This document shows positions 21,428-32,058 of a stretch of 64,000 nucleotides of DNA, in pieces. The stretch is taken from assembly GCA_963556145.1 (NCBI GenBank), contig OY744464.1, forward strand, positions 186,001 to 250,000, written 5' to 3'. How positions within the stretch are numbered: position 1 is the stretch's first letter; each line of letters opens with the position of its first letter. Origin of the DNA: Hygrocybe punicea. Its lineage: Eukaryota; Basidiomycota; Agaricomycetes; Agaricales; Hygrophoraceae. A program made the translations under genes and the position numbers. The notes beneath the pieces are model-generated. The model was not told where the DNA came from, did not search any database, and saw nothing but the letters and a program-made list of their open reading frames with translations.

Positions 21428-23387
21428 ACCGGATGCTTGGGAAGCGCTACTCCGTTCAAATAGCATCTGGCCTCGCTATGATCATCTCCCTCAAAGTATG
21501 CGATACGGTTTCAATCTTGAGATACCCACCATTTCACGCACCCAAGCCCCACCCAACAAAGACTCCATCATTGAACATAGCTCTGAATTCCAAAAAATCA
21601 TATCCAAAGAGCTGTCCAAAGGCCGATACCTGGGACCCTTTTCTCAGTCAACTCTCGAGACGCTCATCGGCCCCTTCCAGACGGCCCCCTTTGGCATCAT
21701 ACCCAAACCAGGCCGACCGAATCACTTCCGCAACGTACAAAACTATTCATTCCCTCATAAGACCTCACCAAAATTCCCGAGTCCCTCTATCAACTCCCAG
21801 ATCGACTCGGACCGCTTCCCCAGCACCTGGGGGACTTTCTCAATCGTCTCCTTACTCATCTCACGCCTTCCCCCCGGCTCTCAGGCAGCCACGAGAGACG
21901 TGGCAGAGGCATACCGGACGATCCCCCTGCACCCCTCCCAATGGCCAGGTGCCGTCGTCCGACTCGCTGCCGACAAATTCTGCATCGACACCGCCACCTG
22001 CTTCGGGGTTGCACCATCAGCCGGAGTGTATGGCTCCGTCAGCGATGCAGGCACCGAGCTATTCCGCTGCCATGGGATGGCACCTCTCTCCAAATGGGTC
22101 GACGACCACATCTTCTTCCGGATCCTTCGAGAACGCCTCCACGAATACAACACGCGCTGCAGAGACTGGCACGCCGACATTGCCCCCTGTGGCTGACATC
22201 ACGATGGTGGGCGCCTCTGGTTTGGTGGCAGAGTTTTCCCCGATGGCACGCTGGAAGAATTCGACGAAGATTGCTCTTCCCCTTGCCTCGACTTATCATC
22301 GCACTCACCCCGCTCCTCTGAGGACCAACGCTTCGCCTACAACTTCGACGACATTGACCGTCTATCCGACCAGCTGGGTATCCCCTGGGAGAAATCCAAG
22401 GACCTGCCCTTCGCTTCAACCACGACATTCATTGGCCTGGATTAGAATCTGGAAACACTCATGGTCTCCCTTCCACCAAAGAAGAAGGCCAAATACCTCA
22501 CGTCAATCCATGAATGGGAATGCTCGCCTACCCACATCCTCGGTGATGTACAAAAAATCTACGGAAAGCTCCTTCACGCATCCCTGGTGGTCCCTCCAGG
22601 CCGCGCCTACCTCACCGGCCTGGAGAACATGCTTGGCATCTACGGTGACCGTCCTCTCATGCCACGCCATGCTGACCAGTCGATCCGTGGAGACCTGCAA
22701 TGGTGGCGTGCCAAGCTGGCCCAACCCTTCCTTGGCCGGACAATCCCAAGCCCTGTCCACCTCACAAACCTCGACGCCTTCTCAGATGCCAGTTCGGGCA
22801 TTGGCATCGGAATCGTCGTTGCTGGCCGCTGGCGTGCTTGGCGCCTCATTCCAGGATGGAAGACCCTTGATGGTAAACGCGACATCGGCTGGGCAGAGGC
22901 CCTGGGATTCGAACTCCTCATTTGATCAGTCGCCCGGTCTGCGACAACTGGCCAGCATTTTGAATTATTCGGGGACAACATGGGAGTCGTTGAAGGCTGG
23001 CCAAATGGCCGCAGCAGGAATGCAGCCATCAACGACATCTTTAAACGCATCCACAACTTCATCGAGTCTTGTGACTCCATTATCTCGATCCATGCAACCT
23101 ACATCCCCAGCAAATCCAACCCAGCTGATGGCCCCTCCTGGGGCATATATCCTCCGTACCACCTCCTCTTACCCCCCGTCGAAATACCCGCCGGTCTCGA
23201 CCGGTTCATCATTGATGCGACCCTACCATATTCAGACACTGAGCTCAAGCTGCTCCGAGAGGGCCGATACCCCAAAGCAACCGCAAAACTCATTGCAAAT
23301 TCTCTCAGGAATCCTGGTCCCCCACACAAACAGCCCACCGACTTTGAGACTGATATACGAGCCCTCCGAAGCCAATGGTCTGGTTGA
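21360..23387 (+). pseudogene. reverse transcriptase-RNase H of the DIRS-like element
   Basis: The RT core is visible: FGIIPKPG and FRNVQNYS early on, then RDVAEAYRTIPLHP (first catalytic Asp), FGVAPSAGVYGSV, and KWVDDHIFF, the V-D-D equivalent of the YXDD box. RNase H follows: LDAFSDASSGIGIG, WAEALGFELL, FGDNMGVVEGW and GRSRNAAIND. The frame is interrupted near 22196, by TAG at 22443-22445 (expected Trp) and by TGA at 22923-22925, so several pieces must be read separately. It copies the element RNA to DNA in active relatives; this copy is dead. Confidence 0.85.
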
Positions 23388-23479
23388 TCCACCCTTCAAT
23401 CCCCCCCCGGCCCCAGTTCCTTCTAGGCCACAACCATATCGACTCGGATTGGCCCCTCTTGACTCACCGCTTCGTCCCC

Positions 23480-24567
23480 ACTGCCTTGCCCGCGACCGTC
23501 TGCGGCTATGGGTACCAGCTCGAACACGTACGGCACATGATGCTAACGGACACACCCTCCACATCACTGACGCTGACCTAGACCGAATCCTAGAGGTCAT
23601 CGGTGTATCCTGGGCTCAAGGCACTCGGGCTGGATACGGTGCAGGACTTCTCGCATTTCACCGGTTCTGTGATCTCCGCAGCATCCCTGAACCTCAACGA
23701 TGTCCAGCCGGGCCTGTCCTAGTCCTCGCCTTCATCGCCAACTGCGCCGGAGCTTACTCCGGAAAGACGCTGGCTAATTATGTCTTCACTGTCCGTGCAT
23801 GGCACATTCTCCATGGCCAGCCATGGTCCGCCAATCACCCAGAGATAAAAGCGGCCCTCGATGGCGCCATTTCCCTCACTCCCCCCACATCCATTCGTGC
23901 GAAGAGAGAACCCGTCACCACCGAATTCCTAGCAATGGCCAAGGATAAACTGGACCTAACGCTCCCTTTCGATGCCGCCTTCTATGCTTGCCTTACGACC
24001 GCCTTTTATTCCGTATCTCGGCTTGGTGAACTTACCGTTCCCACTTTAAAAGCCTTCAATCCTAACCTACATGTCAAACGCTCTGACATGACGTGGCGGA
24101 AAGATCGCAACAATCTCAAAGTATCAGTCTTCCACATCCCAGTCACCAAGACTTCATGAGAAGGTGAGGATATATACTGGTCGACACAACCAGGCCCATC
24201 GGATCCAGAGGCCGCCATCAATAACCACTTTGCCATCGACAACCCATCCCCAGCTGATCCTTTATTCGCATGGCGCCACCCTCAAGGACTCCGACCTCTC
24301 ACGCGATCAGCTTTCATATCACGGCTGAAGGATATCAGCAAAGCACTGAAAATACCTCCCTTTCAGGGACATGGGATCCGTATTGGAGCCACACTTGAAC
24401 TCCTACTACGAGGCGTTCCCTTCAAGGTGGTAAAAACCATTGGTCGCTGGACCTCCGGCGCATTCCTAACATACCTACGCCAACACGCAGTAGTCATGGC
24501 CCCATATATGCAGGGAACGCCAATCCTGGAACCCTTCCTCCGCTATGCAATGCCACCTCCCCGCTAA
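23480..24567 (+). pseudogene. tyrosine recombinase of the DIRS-like element
   Basis: The N-terminal core-binding part includes GVSWAQGTRAGYGAGLLAFH. The catalytic residues follow: the Arg in YSVSRLGELTVP, the His-x-x-Arg in GHGIRIGAT, and the nucleophile Tyr expected in GRWTSGAFLTYLRQH. It ends at TAA 24565-24567. A TGA at 24157-24159 (probably from CGA) cuts the frame between the first Arg and the rest. In DIRS elements this enzyme integrates a circular DNA copy by site-specific recombination, usually without target duplication. Confidence 0.85.
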
Positions 24568-25300
24568 ACTGTGAGTAACTCACCCATCTCCTAATCATTG
24601 GGAGTCCACTTCGCTTAACGCGTCGCTGGGCTCCTAACATCTGGGAGTCGCAGCTCATTCGACTTCTCGATTAGGACTGGACACTGTTTTCGAGTTTGAA
24701 AAAACCCCTTCCTGTTTTTTCCCCCAAAAACTGAGTTTCTCGCTATACCACAGATTTGTTTCTCGTAACCACTTCCGAAACAAATTCCTTCTGCCAGAAA
24801 CTTTGCCTGCACGGACATAGAGTGTCAGAGAACAAGTTGTTCGAAGCCCGTAAAGACGTACATCTGAACTGGAGAGCTTCCGGACCCTCGTCGATACGCT
24901 GGGTTGGGTTCAGACGGTCGAGTCAGCGACTAAGTTTTGAAAAGAAAGAACGCGAATTCGTCTGCCTCGACTGAGACGCATGCCATTTCCGAGTCAATGC
25001 CTGATCGGCACTGTTTTACCAATGACAAACTCCGCCAACCGCTACCAGCTACCAAATGATTTCGTGATGCCACTGCTATGAAGGGTGGCATTGGACAAAA
25101 TTAATAATTTTGTCGGGGAGGAATTTCTTCCCAAATTCCAATATTCCTTTGCAGTGACACATTTTCATTTGCAGTGACCTCCAAATTTTATTTCAAGTAT
25201 TTTAAATTTGCTTGAAATTTATATATTTTGCAAGCATGCCATGAACTTCGTGATTGTGCTATTAACTGTCCATGTTAATCCCATAAAATTTGCCGTGGTG
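24568..25300. other. intergenic, 3' side of the DIRS-like element
   Basis: Probably includes the right terminal repeat of the element; the word GGGAGTC occurs twice (24600-24660). No gene supported. Beyond 25080 the base composition turns AT-rich. Confidence 0.4.
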
Positions 25301-25556
25301 CTTGTGAATTTTGCCAGCAGATCTGTAAATTTTGCCAGCATGTCCAGCATATTTGCTAGCATGTCTGTGAACTTTGCAAGAGTATCCATGAATTTTGCCA
25401 GCGTATCCGTAAAATTTGTCAGTATGTCCACCATGTTTGCCAGTGTCTGTGAACTTTGCAAGCTTGTCCGTCAACTTTGCCAGCGTGTCTGTGAACTTTG
25501 CAAGCTTGTCCATCGACTTTGCAAGCTTGCCCGTCAACTTTGCAAGCATACTGTTT
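25300..25556 (+). repeat. 21-bp minisatellite around ACTTTGCAAGCTTGTCCGTCA
   Basis: About twelve imperfect copies of a 21-bp unit (TTTGCCAGCATGTCTGTGAA and variants). The unit length keeps frames open on both strands, but the predicted products are simple repeats and not convincing. Confidence 0.85.
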
Positions 25557-25604
25557 TGACACAAGTGTATTTGATTGTCGGAATTGTGTGGTTAAAATAT
25601 GGAT

Positions 25605-25832
25605 TCAGTGTTTTCTTCCAAGCCATACCTGTAACCCACTGTCCGGATTATTCTTCAACACCTTGACTATGCCATATGCTGCACCTGCCTCCACGCCCCC
25701 CACCAGCAGGGTACTCACTGCACCCCAGATATAATATCCTTTCACACCAACTCCAGCACCCGTCACCCACACTTTCACGGCACCGAACACCAGTAATACT
25801 GCACCTGTCAGCAAGCAAGAGTACAGTAACAC
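25605..25832 (-). other. hydrophobic open frame, unassigned
   Basis: 75 codons with two or three possible membrane spans (LTGAVLLVFGAVKVW, GAVSTLLVGGVEAGAA). It directly follows the ABC-transporter remnant on the same strand and may be a fragment of another membrane protein. Not identified. Confidence 0.3.
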
Positions 25833-26363
25833 TACATGTGTGCGCGGTGAAAAAGTACGTCATGCACGCTCATATCAAAAAGCACGCCACCACACTCTTG
25901 CGACACACACGCAACATGCTCGCGCATCCAAGCATCATCCAAATACGCCATATCTTGGTTGTCCAGCTGCATCGTACCTCCACCACTACCAGCACCATCG
26001 TACATGCGCAGGAAGAGTTGCGCTATGGTGGACTTGCCGGATCCTGAACCGCCAACGATGAACGTCGTCTCCCGCGCTGGTAAGAAGAGCGAGACGTCTT
26101 TGAGGACGGGGATGGACGGGTATGCGAAAGTGACGTTGTGCAGGGCGAGCTCGCCATCCATCCAGCGCTGCTACGCCCAAGACGATCCCGCCAAACATAT
26201 TAATAGTCGACATATCAGTCGCCCTATTCGAGACCGCAACAATAAGACGAGACAGCAGGAACGAGAACACGGGAGTCATGGCACCATTGAGCAAACACGC
26301 AATGAGGCCGAGCAAGATGAGTGCCTTGCATGGAACGTCAAGTGAGCTAGAGTTTTTCCACAA
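25832..26363 (-). pseudogene. ABC transporter (B-type) remnant
   Basis: Two pieces of a half-transporter lie next to each other. The membrane piece (LLGLIACLLNGAMTPVFSFLLSRL, then INMFGGIVLGVAALDG) resembles the start of the second membrane domain of full-size ABCB/Ste6-like transporters. It is followed at once by the start of a nucleotide-binding domain: LHNVTFAYPS, the Walker A GGSGSGKST, and a Q-loop region HVACVSQE. The remaining membrane helices between them, the signature motif, Walker B and H-loop are absent. The frames of the two pieces also differ. An internal deletion followed by 3' loss would explain this. Not functional as a transporter. Confidence 0.75.
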
Positions 26364-26758
26364 AAAGGTGTTGTGGAATGGACGATGTCTCCTAGACGCT
26401 CCTTGATGTGCTGGTTATCCGCGAGGAGGTGTGGACTGTGAATAATGCTGGGAATATATATAACGATAAGAGAATGAAGGCCCCCCCCCCCCCCCCCGCA
26501 CCCGAGTGGAGGATGACATACGGGGTTCTGTGGTAGTGGAAATGAGCTGGGAATTCTCATTGATGGATTCCTGACGGAATCTTTCAGCGGATTGACTCCA
26601 AGTAAGAACGGGATATGCTCACGGGGTGTCTTGTGTTGGCACGGAAGCAGTTGCAGCAGCAGAAGTTGAGGAACCAGGATGTGGTCGTTGTGGTTGTAGT
26701 AGCCCATCAGACAATGGTTTGTTTGGTCGCGGTTGGTCAACTTTTACTTCGATCTTCG
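26364..26758. other. intergenic with a C17-18 homopolymer
   Basis: A run of about 17 C residues lies near 26479-26499. No gene supported. The right end is the likely promoter of the ARFRP1/Arl3-like gene. Confidence 0.5.
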
Positions 26759-27649
26759 ATGTACCATTTACTGAAGGGTTTTCATGAATTTCTAATGAGG
26801 CAAGTCTTTTAGTAACACTCAGTAGTCCGGATCGCTCATTCTGGTGGACATAGGAAGGAGGAGTTTTTGATTATTATTATTGGTCTGGATGGAGCGGGCA
26901 AAACAGTTTGTCATTCTCAAATAGGTCTGTCCCCAAACGAAGAATCCCCTCCAGACACTCCTAGAGAAATTCAAGATGTTATATAATGATGCGCCTGGTC
27001 TTTCTCTGGATAAGATAGGGCCCACCGTTGGCCAGAACAGTGTGCCGAGTCTTGCCGCCATTGCTCTTGTGTGAACTGTTTCGTCTCTAACTTTGATGCC
27101 AAGTGGGAACGATCACACTGCCTTCGACCATCCTCAAATTCTGGGAGTTGGGTGGACTACAAGGCATCCAAAATATCTGGCCAAGGTGTTACGACGACTG
27201 CCACGCTGTAGCGTATGTGATTGACGCCGAGGACCGGGAAAGGCTCGGCGAGGGCTGGGAAGTGTTTGGTACGTGATTCCAATCTCCGTGTCTTATTCCA
27301 TCGACATATGAACTGACATTATGCAAGGAACATAAGACTCGGTGTTCTCAGCACCTCAGATTCTCGGCATCCCATTGTTGCTGCTTACGAACAAACAAGA
27401 TAGTCCGCAGAGCTTGTCTGCTGATGAGATCAGGCACGACTACGAGGAATGGCAGCAGCGTAAGCTGGAGAGTGCGCATAGAAGCTGTGGGTCATCTAAT
27501 AATGCACATTCCCAAATGGAACGGATGGCCAGTCTGAATGTGATGGGCATTTCTGCCTTGGAAGGGTACGGGTCGACTTATTGCGCCTTTTATTTGTGCC
27601 GATATTGATGGATGCATCAAGGACTGGCGTTCATAGTATTATTAATTGA
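26759..27649 (+). CDS. ARFRP1/Arl3-like small GTPase with altered G3 motif
   Basis: Six exons can be joined in frame: 26759-26803, 26858-26905, 26955-27039, 27104-27268, 27337-27565 and 27622-27649. The protein starts MYHLLKGFHEFL. Its nucleotide-binding motifs are GLDGAGKT (P-loop), GPTVGQN (switch I Thr), FWELGGLQG, TNKQD and ISALEG. ARFRP1/Arl3 proteins act at the trans-Golgi in vesicle tethering. Two oddities: the switch II motif, normally WDxGGQ, reads WELGGL, so the catalytic Gln is Leu; and after EGTGV the protein ends within five residues, lacking the usual last helix. The first donor (GTCTTT) is non-consensus. It may be a variant paralogue or an early pseudogene. Confidence 0.7.
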
Positions 27650-27739
27650 CTGTTATCTTCAATAAATTGCTGAAAAGAGGAAATTGGTGTGCCATGTCCT
27701 GAAGCTGAGAGGAAAAAGTAGAGTGCAACTGTATTTCAA

Positions 27740-29690
27740 CTACAAAATAAACATCTGCTGGCAAATCTGAAGTGCTCTACTCCAACAAAGACGGTAAGAA
27801 GCCATACTATGAGACACCAGGAATCCACCTTGGAACAGTTCCGAATTAAGAAAATCGATCTGTTCCTCCATCATCGGACAATTGGGTTCATCCACCTCCA
27901 CACTGGAAAAATGCTCCGGAGCTTGACGTATGAATGGATTGTCAGCAACTTCGTCTTCTAGACCGGCTTGAAGGTTGTTTGCCTCGTCGTGATGTGTTCG
28001 GATTGGTGCATCATCCAATGCCTCCCAATCGACACCATATCCTGCCAAGTCCTCCTTGGTCAAAACCTCCTCTGCTGCAGCTAACTCGACACCTCGAGGA
28101 CCTTGCTCAAGCATCCCAAAAAAGTACATGTCGCGGGGTGGGCGCTGGCGGTCGCCTCGCCTGCTCAGCGTGTGGTTGTTCCATGCGCCAATCCAATCCT
28201 CCACGTCCTTGTTGATGGCTGGGAGGAATAAGTGATGCAACAGCCAGATGTGCGAAAGGTTCTGAACGTCCAAACCGTCCCATAGCTCAAGCTCATGAAA
28301 AAACTTGTTCCACTTCCTGCCAAACCCTGAGGTGACATCGAACCAAAGGCGCTCAATCCGAATATTATGGACACTCCTGTATTGTCTTTGAGCAAATAGA
28401 AAGATAGCTATACAAACGACTTCACCTTCCCCATATGTATGATCCCCATGCAATCCTGCGTGTCTCCTCCATAAAAGCTGCTACAAGCAGGTTTTCGATG
28501 CCATGATTGCCGCGAACTCGGCTCGGAATACCATAGATTTTAATGATTTCCATGAATAAATTCAATACGGTCTGTGCACGGTTGTTGTTACTAGCACGTA
28601 TACCAGTCACCAGGCGGGAGAATCCATCAATGAACCCATGGATGACAATTTTCCATCGAATAAGCCCTGTAGGAAAAGAAAATCAATTTAATTATGTCAA
28701 TATGTACACCAGTACAGCAATTGTACCATGTTGCCCATCGTGATGCCACAAAGAGTTTGGTCCAGGAACTGAGTACACTTGTCGTTCTATTCTTCTCGCA
28801 CCAAAAGAGGCTGCTGGTCACCCATGGACCCGCAAGTAGGATGCTTGCACCCATTCATGTGAAACGCGTAGCCCCAGATATTTGAGATGTCCATCTATCA
28901 TCCTATGTCCAAAGTCAGGGAACGAGTTGATTATTTTAATTGTGACGGTATCGAGTGCATTGTCAGAGAGGTCAGACATGGCGGGGGTTGATGACATGTA
29001 AAATCGGTGGATTGCGCCATCTTCAGCTTCATAATCTACATATACGGCTGCGCCTGGCTCTACAAGGCCATATTCCAGCGCACGACGACGAACTGTCCTT
29101 GCAGATGTGTGAAAAACAGAAGCCAAACCTGTCGGCCCACGCATCTCAAGTCCTGTTGCCAGGACATCTGGATTAATCTCAATTTGTGGTCGACCTGGGC
29201 GTCCAGTTCGTACAGTACGAGTTGTTTGAAAATTTGGACCATCTGGAGGATCTGCTGATATCAACGCTGCCTGATCCAGATGGCTGATCATGGACTGCAA
29301 ACTAGTGTCAATTATCAATCGGTTCTGAGGTGAGATGATAGTAGCATGCTTCAGAAAAGTAAGCCGAAAACAATGTCATTATTGGGCTTACAACATACCT
29401 CCTGCACTGCAGTCATCAAGCGCAGGCATTCATCTCGATTTTTGTTCAATCGTGTGGCATTGCCGACCTGTGTACGAAGGGCTGTATTGACTCGGTCACC
29501 TAGCGCTTCATATGCAGCCATGATAGTTTGCAGGGGCAACAAGTTCTCTACAGGATGGGCTGCCATCAAGTGACCAAGTAACTCAATGTCGGTGGGGATG
29601 GTGTTTGTACAGTAAGAAATTCTACACCCTTGCAAAGTTGGAGATGATGTGCAAAATAAATTCAAACCATGTGTAAAATAAATCACACCT
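27740..29690 (-). pseudogene. integrase-core-like (DDE) protein, inactivated
   Basis: Minus-strand multi-exon gene. From the N-terminal side: a helical region (LGHLMAAHPVENLLPLQTIM), a GRPGRPQIEI linker, an HTH-like part with SARTVRRRALEYGLVEPG, and SFPDFGHRMIDGHLKYLG. Then come YSVPGPNSLWHHDGQHG and a core with HGFIDGFSRLVTGIRASNN, GIPSRVRGNHGIEN, RIERLWFDVTSGFG and an acidic C-terminal tail. This pattern belongs to a mushroom-expanded integrase-like family often found near transposons. Damage: TGA at 28818-28820 right after LRVHG, and the usual GDHG Asp is Asn (codon 28506-28508), so a catalytic acid is lost. An intron lies between HDGQHG and LIRWKIV. Confidence 0.7.
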
Positions 29691-29835
29691 GTGCAAAGTT
29701 TTCAGGACTGCGTGCAAAATAAATTCACAGCCTTGCAAAGTTTTTGAGATGACGTTCAAAATAAATTGACACCTCTGCAAAGTTTTCAGGACTGTGTGCA
29801 AAATAAATTCACACCCTTGCAAAGTTATTTGTTGC
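29620..29835. repeat. about 41-bp minisatellite, TTGCAAAGTTTTCAGGACTGTG
   Basis: Five imperfect units combining GCAAAGTT and GTGCAAAATAAATTCACACC. It overlaps the first exon end of the integrase-like gene. The GCAAAGTT word recalls the 21-bp repeats at 25.3 kb (AACTTTGC). Confidence 0.8.
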
Positions 29836-30883
29836 GTTGCAAAGTTGGCACATTGTCAGAAAAGCTGATTGCTTGGTGTCAAAGTTCTTAATACCTGGGT
29901 AAAGCTGGCAAAGTGTTAAATCCTGAGTATTTTGTCGTGATATTCCTTTCTTTGGCAGATATCTGATATATTTTGTATTTGACATATTTATTTTGTATTC
30001 ATATGGTGTGCGAAGATAAAGTGATACTACACTGGTGTTCGATTGGTCATCCCAAATCAGCCATGTGACCTGAGAGGCTGAGGCGGGCCAGATCCAGCCA
30101 TGCTGCGATACAAAAAAGGCAGCGTCTGTCCGATATCCAGGGTTTGCCACACGGCATCGACGTGAAAGTTCTATGTAGATTTGATATAGAACTTTATAGA
30201 CCACCAAATCAGGAAACGTGATTATTGCACAATTTCTGGTACTATATACAGGCCAGCTACACCAAATCTCCTCCTGCTCTGGCGGCACTCAGCCCATCAT
30301 CCTCTGTGTTAAAAGAAGTCAATCAGTGTAGAAGAGTAAAGGAAAATAGTAAAAGGGGATGTACTTGCCATTCTTTATCCTGGTAGTGTAGAGGAATGGC
30401 GGAGAGACGACGTGGTTGAGAATAAGTTGAACATGGCGAAGGTTCAAAAATTGGGCTCGGAGTTGTGACGGAGTTTGAATATATCACCTTGTTTCGCCAA
30501 GTCCTTCCACAATTTTCGCTAAGTCCTTCCGTGACATCAAATATACATGGAATCGATGTTGACCCGACATTGAGCTGTCAGTGATCGGTCCAGCCCAAGA
30601 TTTGGCGCTGGGCCATACTTAAATTTGATCAAAATTATATAAGTAAAGAAGTCGATCTGTGATGACCATGAATACAATGTCATTTTCATCACCTTCTATC
30701 CACTGCCGAATTTAGATTGGGTTTGCAGCGGGATCAGAAATAAATTTCATCTATTTCTAGCGCTGCCTTTTTTAGGTCCCAGGGACGCTGTGAGCCAAAC
30801 GGCGGTGTAAGCTAACATAAACAATAAAGTCCAGTCAGACCCGTCATACACTGCCACAGTCTACCGGTGCTTCCGCGATAATC
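29836..30883. other. intergenic region
   Basis: A 159-codon minus-strand open frame (29809-30288) has no recognised motif and starts in repeat sequence. Nothing else is supported. The last 200 bp are the likely promoter of the gasdermin-like gene. Confidence 0.4.
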
Positions 30884-31959
30884 ATGTCCAGGAAGAACCT
30901 TTTTCACACTTACGCGGACTCGATGAGTAGGCATGGTTATGGTTATGCCCTTTATGAACCAACCTCTTCAACGATCGTGAAGCCCGGTGTTTGCGGGTAC
31001 CTCGATGAAAGTGGTTGCTGGAACCCGATTGTAGACCTAACCGACAAAGACTCCCTGCAGGAAAAAGGTTTCGGGCCTATTGGAAACTTGGAAAGGATGC
31101 CCGATTCAACGCGATCATGGGGTCCGAAGATCTCTGAATCTGTAACGTGGAAGCGTTATGATTTGAAGTCTGGCATGTCGTACGCCTTTTTTTTTGCATT
31201 ACCTGAATTTACGACTAACACCTCTCCTTTTCAGGATCAGAGCGGCTGGCATTCCCGCTGAAGCTACAGTTCAATACGAATACTCGACTTCCCAAAACTT
31301 TGGCGCCATTTTGCTCTGCTCAAAACCAGTCACCCGAGAAGGCTTCTATCACAGAGGAGTTTTCAGTAAATGGGCAAAGGAGAATGCAAAAAATATTCTA
31401 TATCGGTATCCGGATGTGGAGAAGCACGGATTCTTCATTGTCACGACCACTTTCTCGACGCCAATGGCGTCATTGAACGTTTGGAACGATGCAAACGCCA
31501 AGATTGTCGTTGGGTTCAAAACGAGTTTTGTTGACGTTTTTGAGACTGCTCCTGCTTCGGAATGGTATTCTGCTGACTTGGTGAATGGATGGAATCATTG
31601 TGAAGCCGAGGTGGGTTAAAATGCTTACTTGGAGGGATCATGCTTGAATTGCCCATATAGGAAAACGAGAGGCAAGTTGTGTTTTTTGGAGGTGTCAGGT
31701 TTGGGTACCGCAAATGGACTGGCAATGTAAGTGACCGTGATGGATTCATCTGTTTTCTCGACATGTAACATTAATTCTTGTCAATTTAAAGCGTATGCTG
31801 AAGGAGATACCCCAAAATGAATGGCAATTTCGTTCTGGGAAGGAGGAAACCAGCTTTACTATTCATGACCCAGACCGGGGATCATACGAAGTCGATTCTA
31901 TTACTATAGGAGATGATTTCAAGAAAGAGGACGAAGATCATGATGAAGACGAAGATTAG
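30884..31959 (+). CDS. candidate gasdermin-like protein
   Basis: Four exons (30884-31179, 31235-31610, 31661-31726, 31792-31959) joined by GT-AG introns give 301 aa. Features in order: a short N-terminal helix, then STIVKPGVCGY; a strand-rich block (GIPAEATVQYEYS, NFGAILLCSKPV); a helix WAKENAKNIL; a hairpin-like pair HGFFIVTTTFST and KIVVGFKTSF; a strand RQVVFFGGVRFGYRKW; and an acidic tail rich in Asp/Glu. The order (KPG turn, amphipathic strand pair, LYVV-like strand, late strand before a short tail) resembles the pore-forming domain of gasdermins, which in fungi lack a large inhibitory domain. Convergent with a CHAT protease gene 99 bp away, a pairing reported for fungal gasdermins. The assignment rests on visual pattern and neighbourhood, not on a search. 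Confidence 0.5.
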
Positions 31960-32058
31960 AGACTTATGGAGGCATGAGGTAATATTCATCGAGATATCCT
32001 GTTACGATACAAACCGAATATCATTACAACTAACACCATCAAACGATTCCGCAATATC

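Larger units (their letters stand above)
13860..24567 (+). mobile_element. DIRS-like tyrosine-recombinase retroelement (split by an LTR element)
   Basis: In order: a Gag-like gene (13998-15353 continuing at 21163-21427), a reverse transcriptase with RNase H (about 21360-23387), and a tyrosine recombinase (about 23480-24567). This order and the use of a recombinase instead of a DDE integrase define DIRS-type elements. The 5' limit is placed between the Yip1 remnant and the Gag start. The terminal repeats were not identified. Several nonsense changes show it is no longer active. The 15354-21158 interval is a later insertion. Confidence 0.85.

Noticed and set aside
20890..24159. 1089-codon forward frame running from the 3' LTR into the DIRS element
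   Set aside because: The real Gag, RT and RNase H readings lie in other frames; only the last 250 codons (tyrosine recombinase) are genuine. The join across the LTR is accidental.
25208..25666. 152-codon frame with VNFASMS repeats
   Set aside because: It is the 21-bp minisatellite read in one frame; both strands are open.
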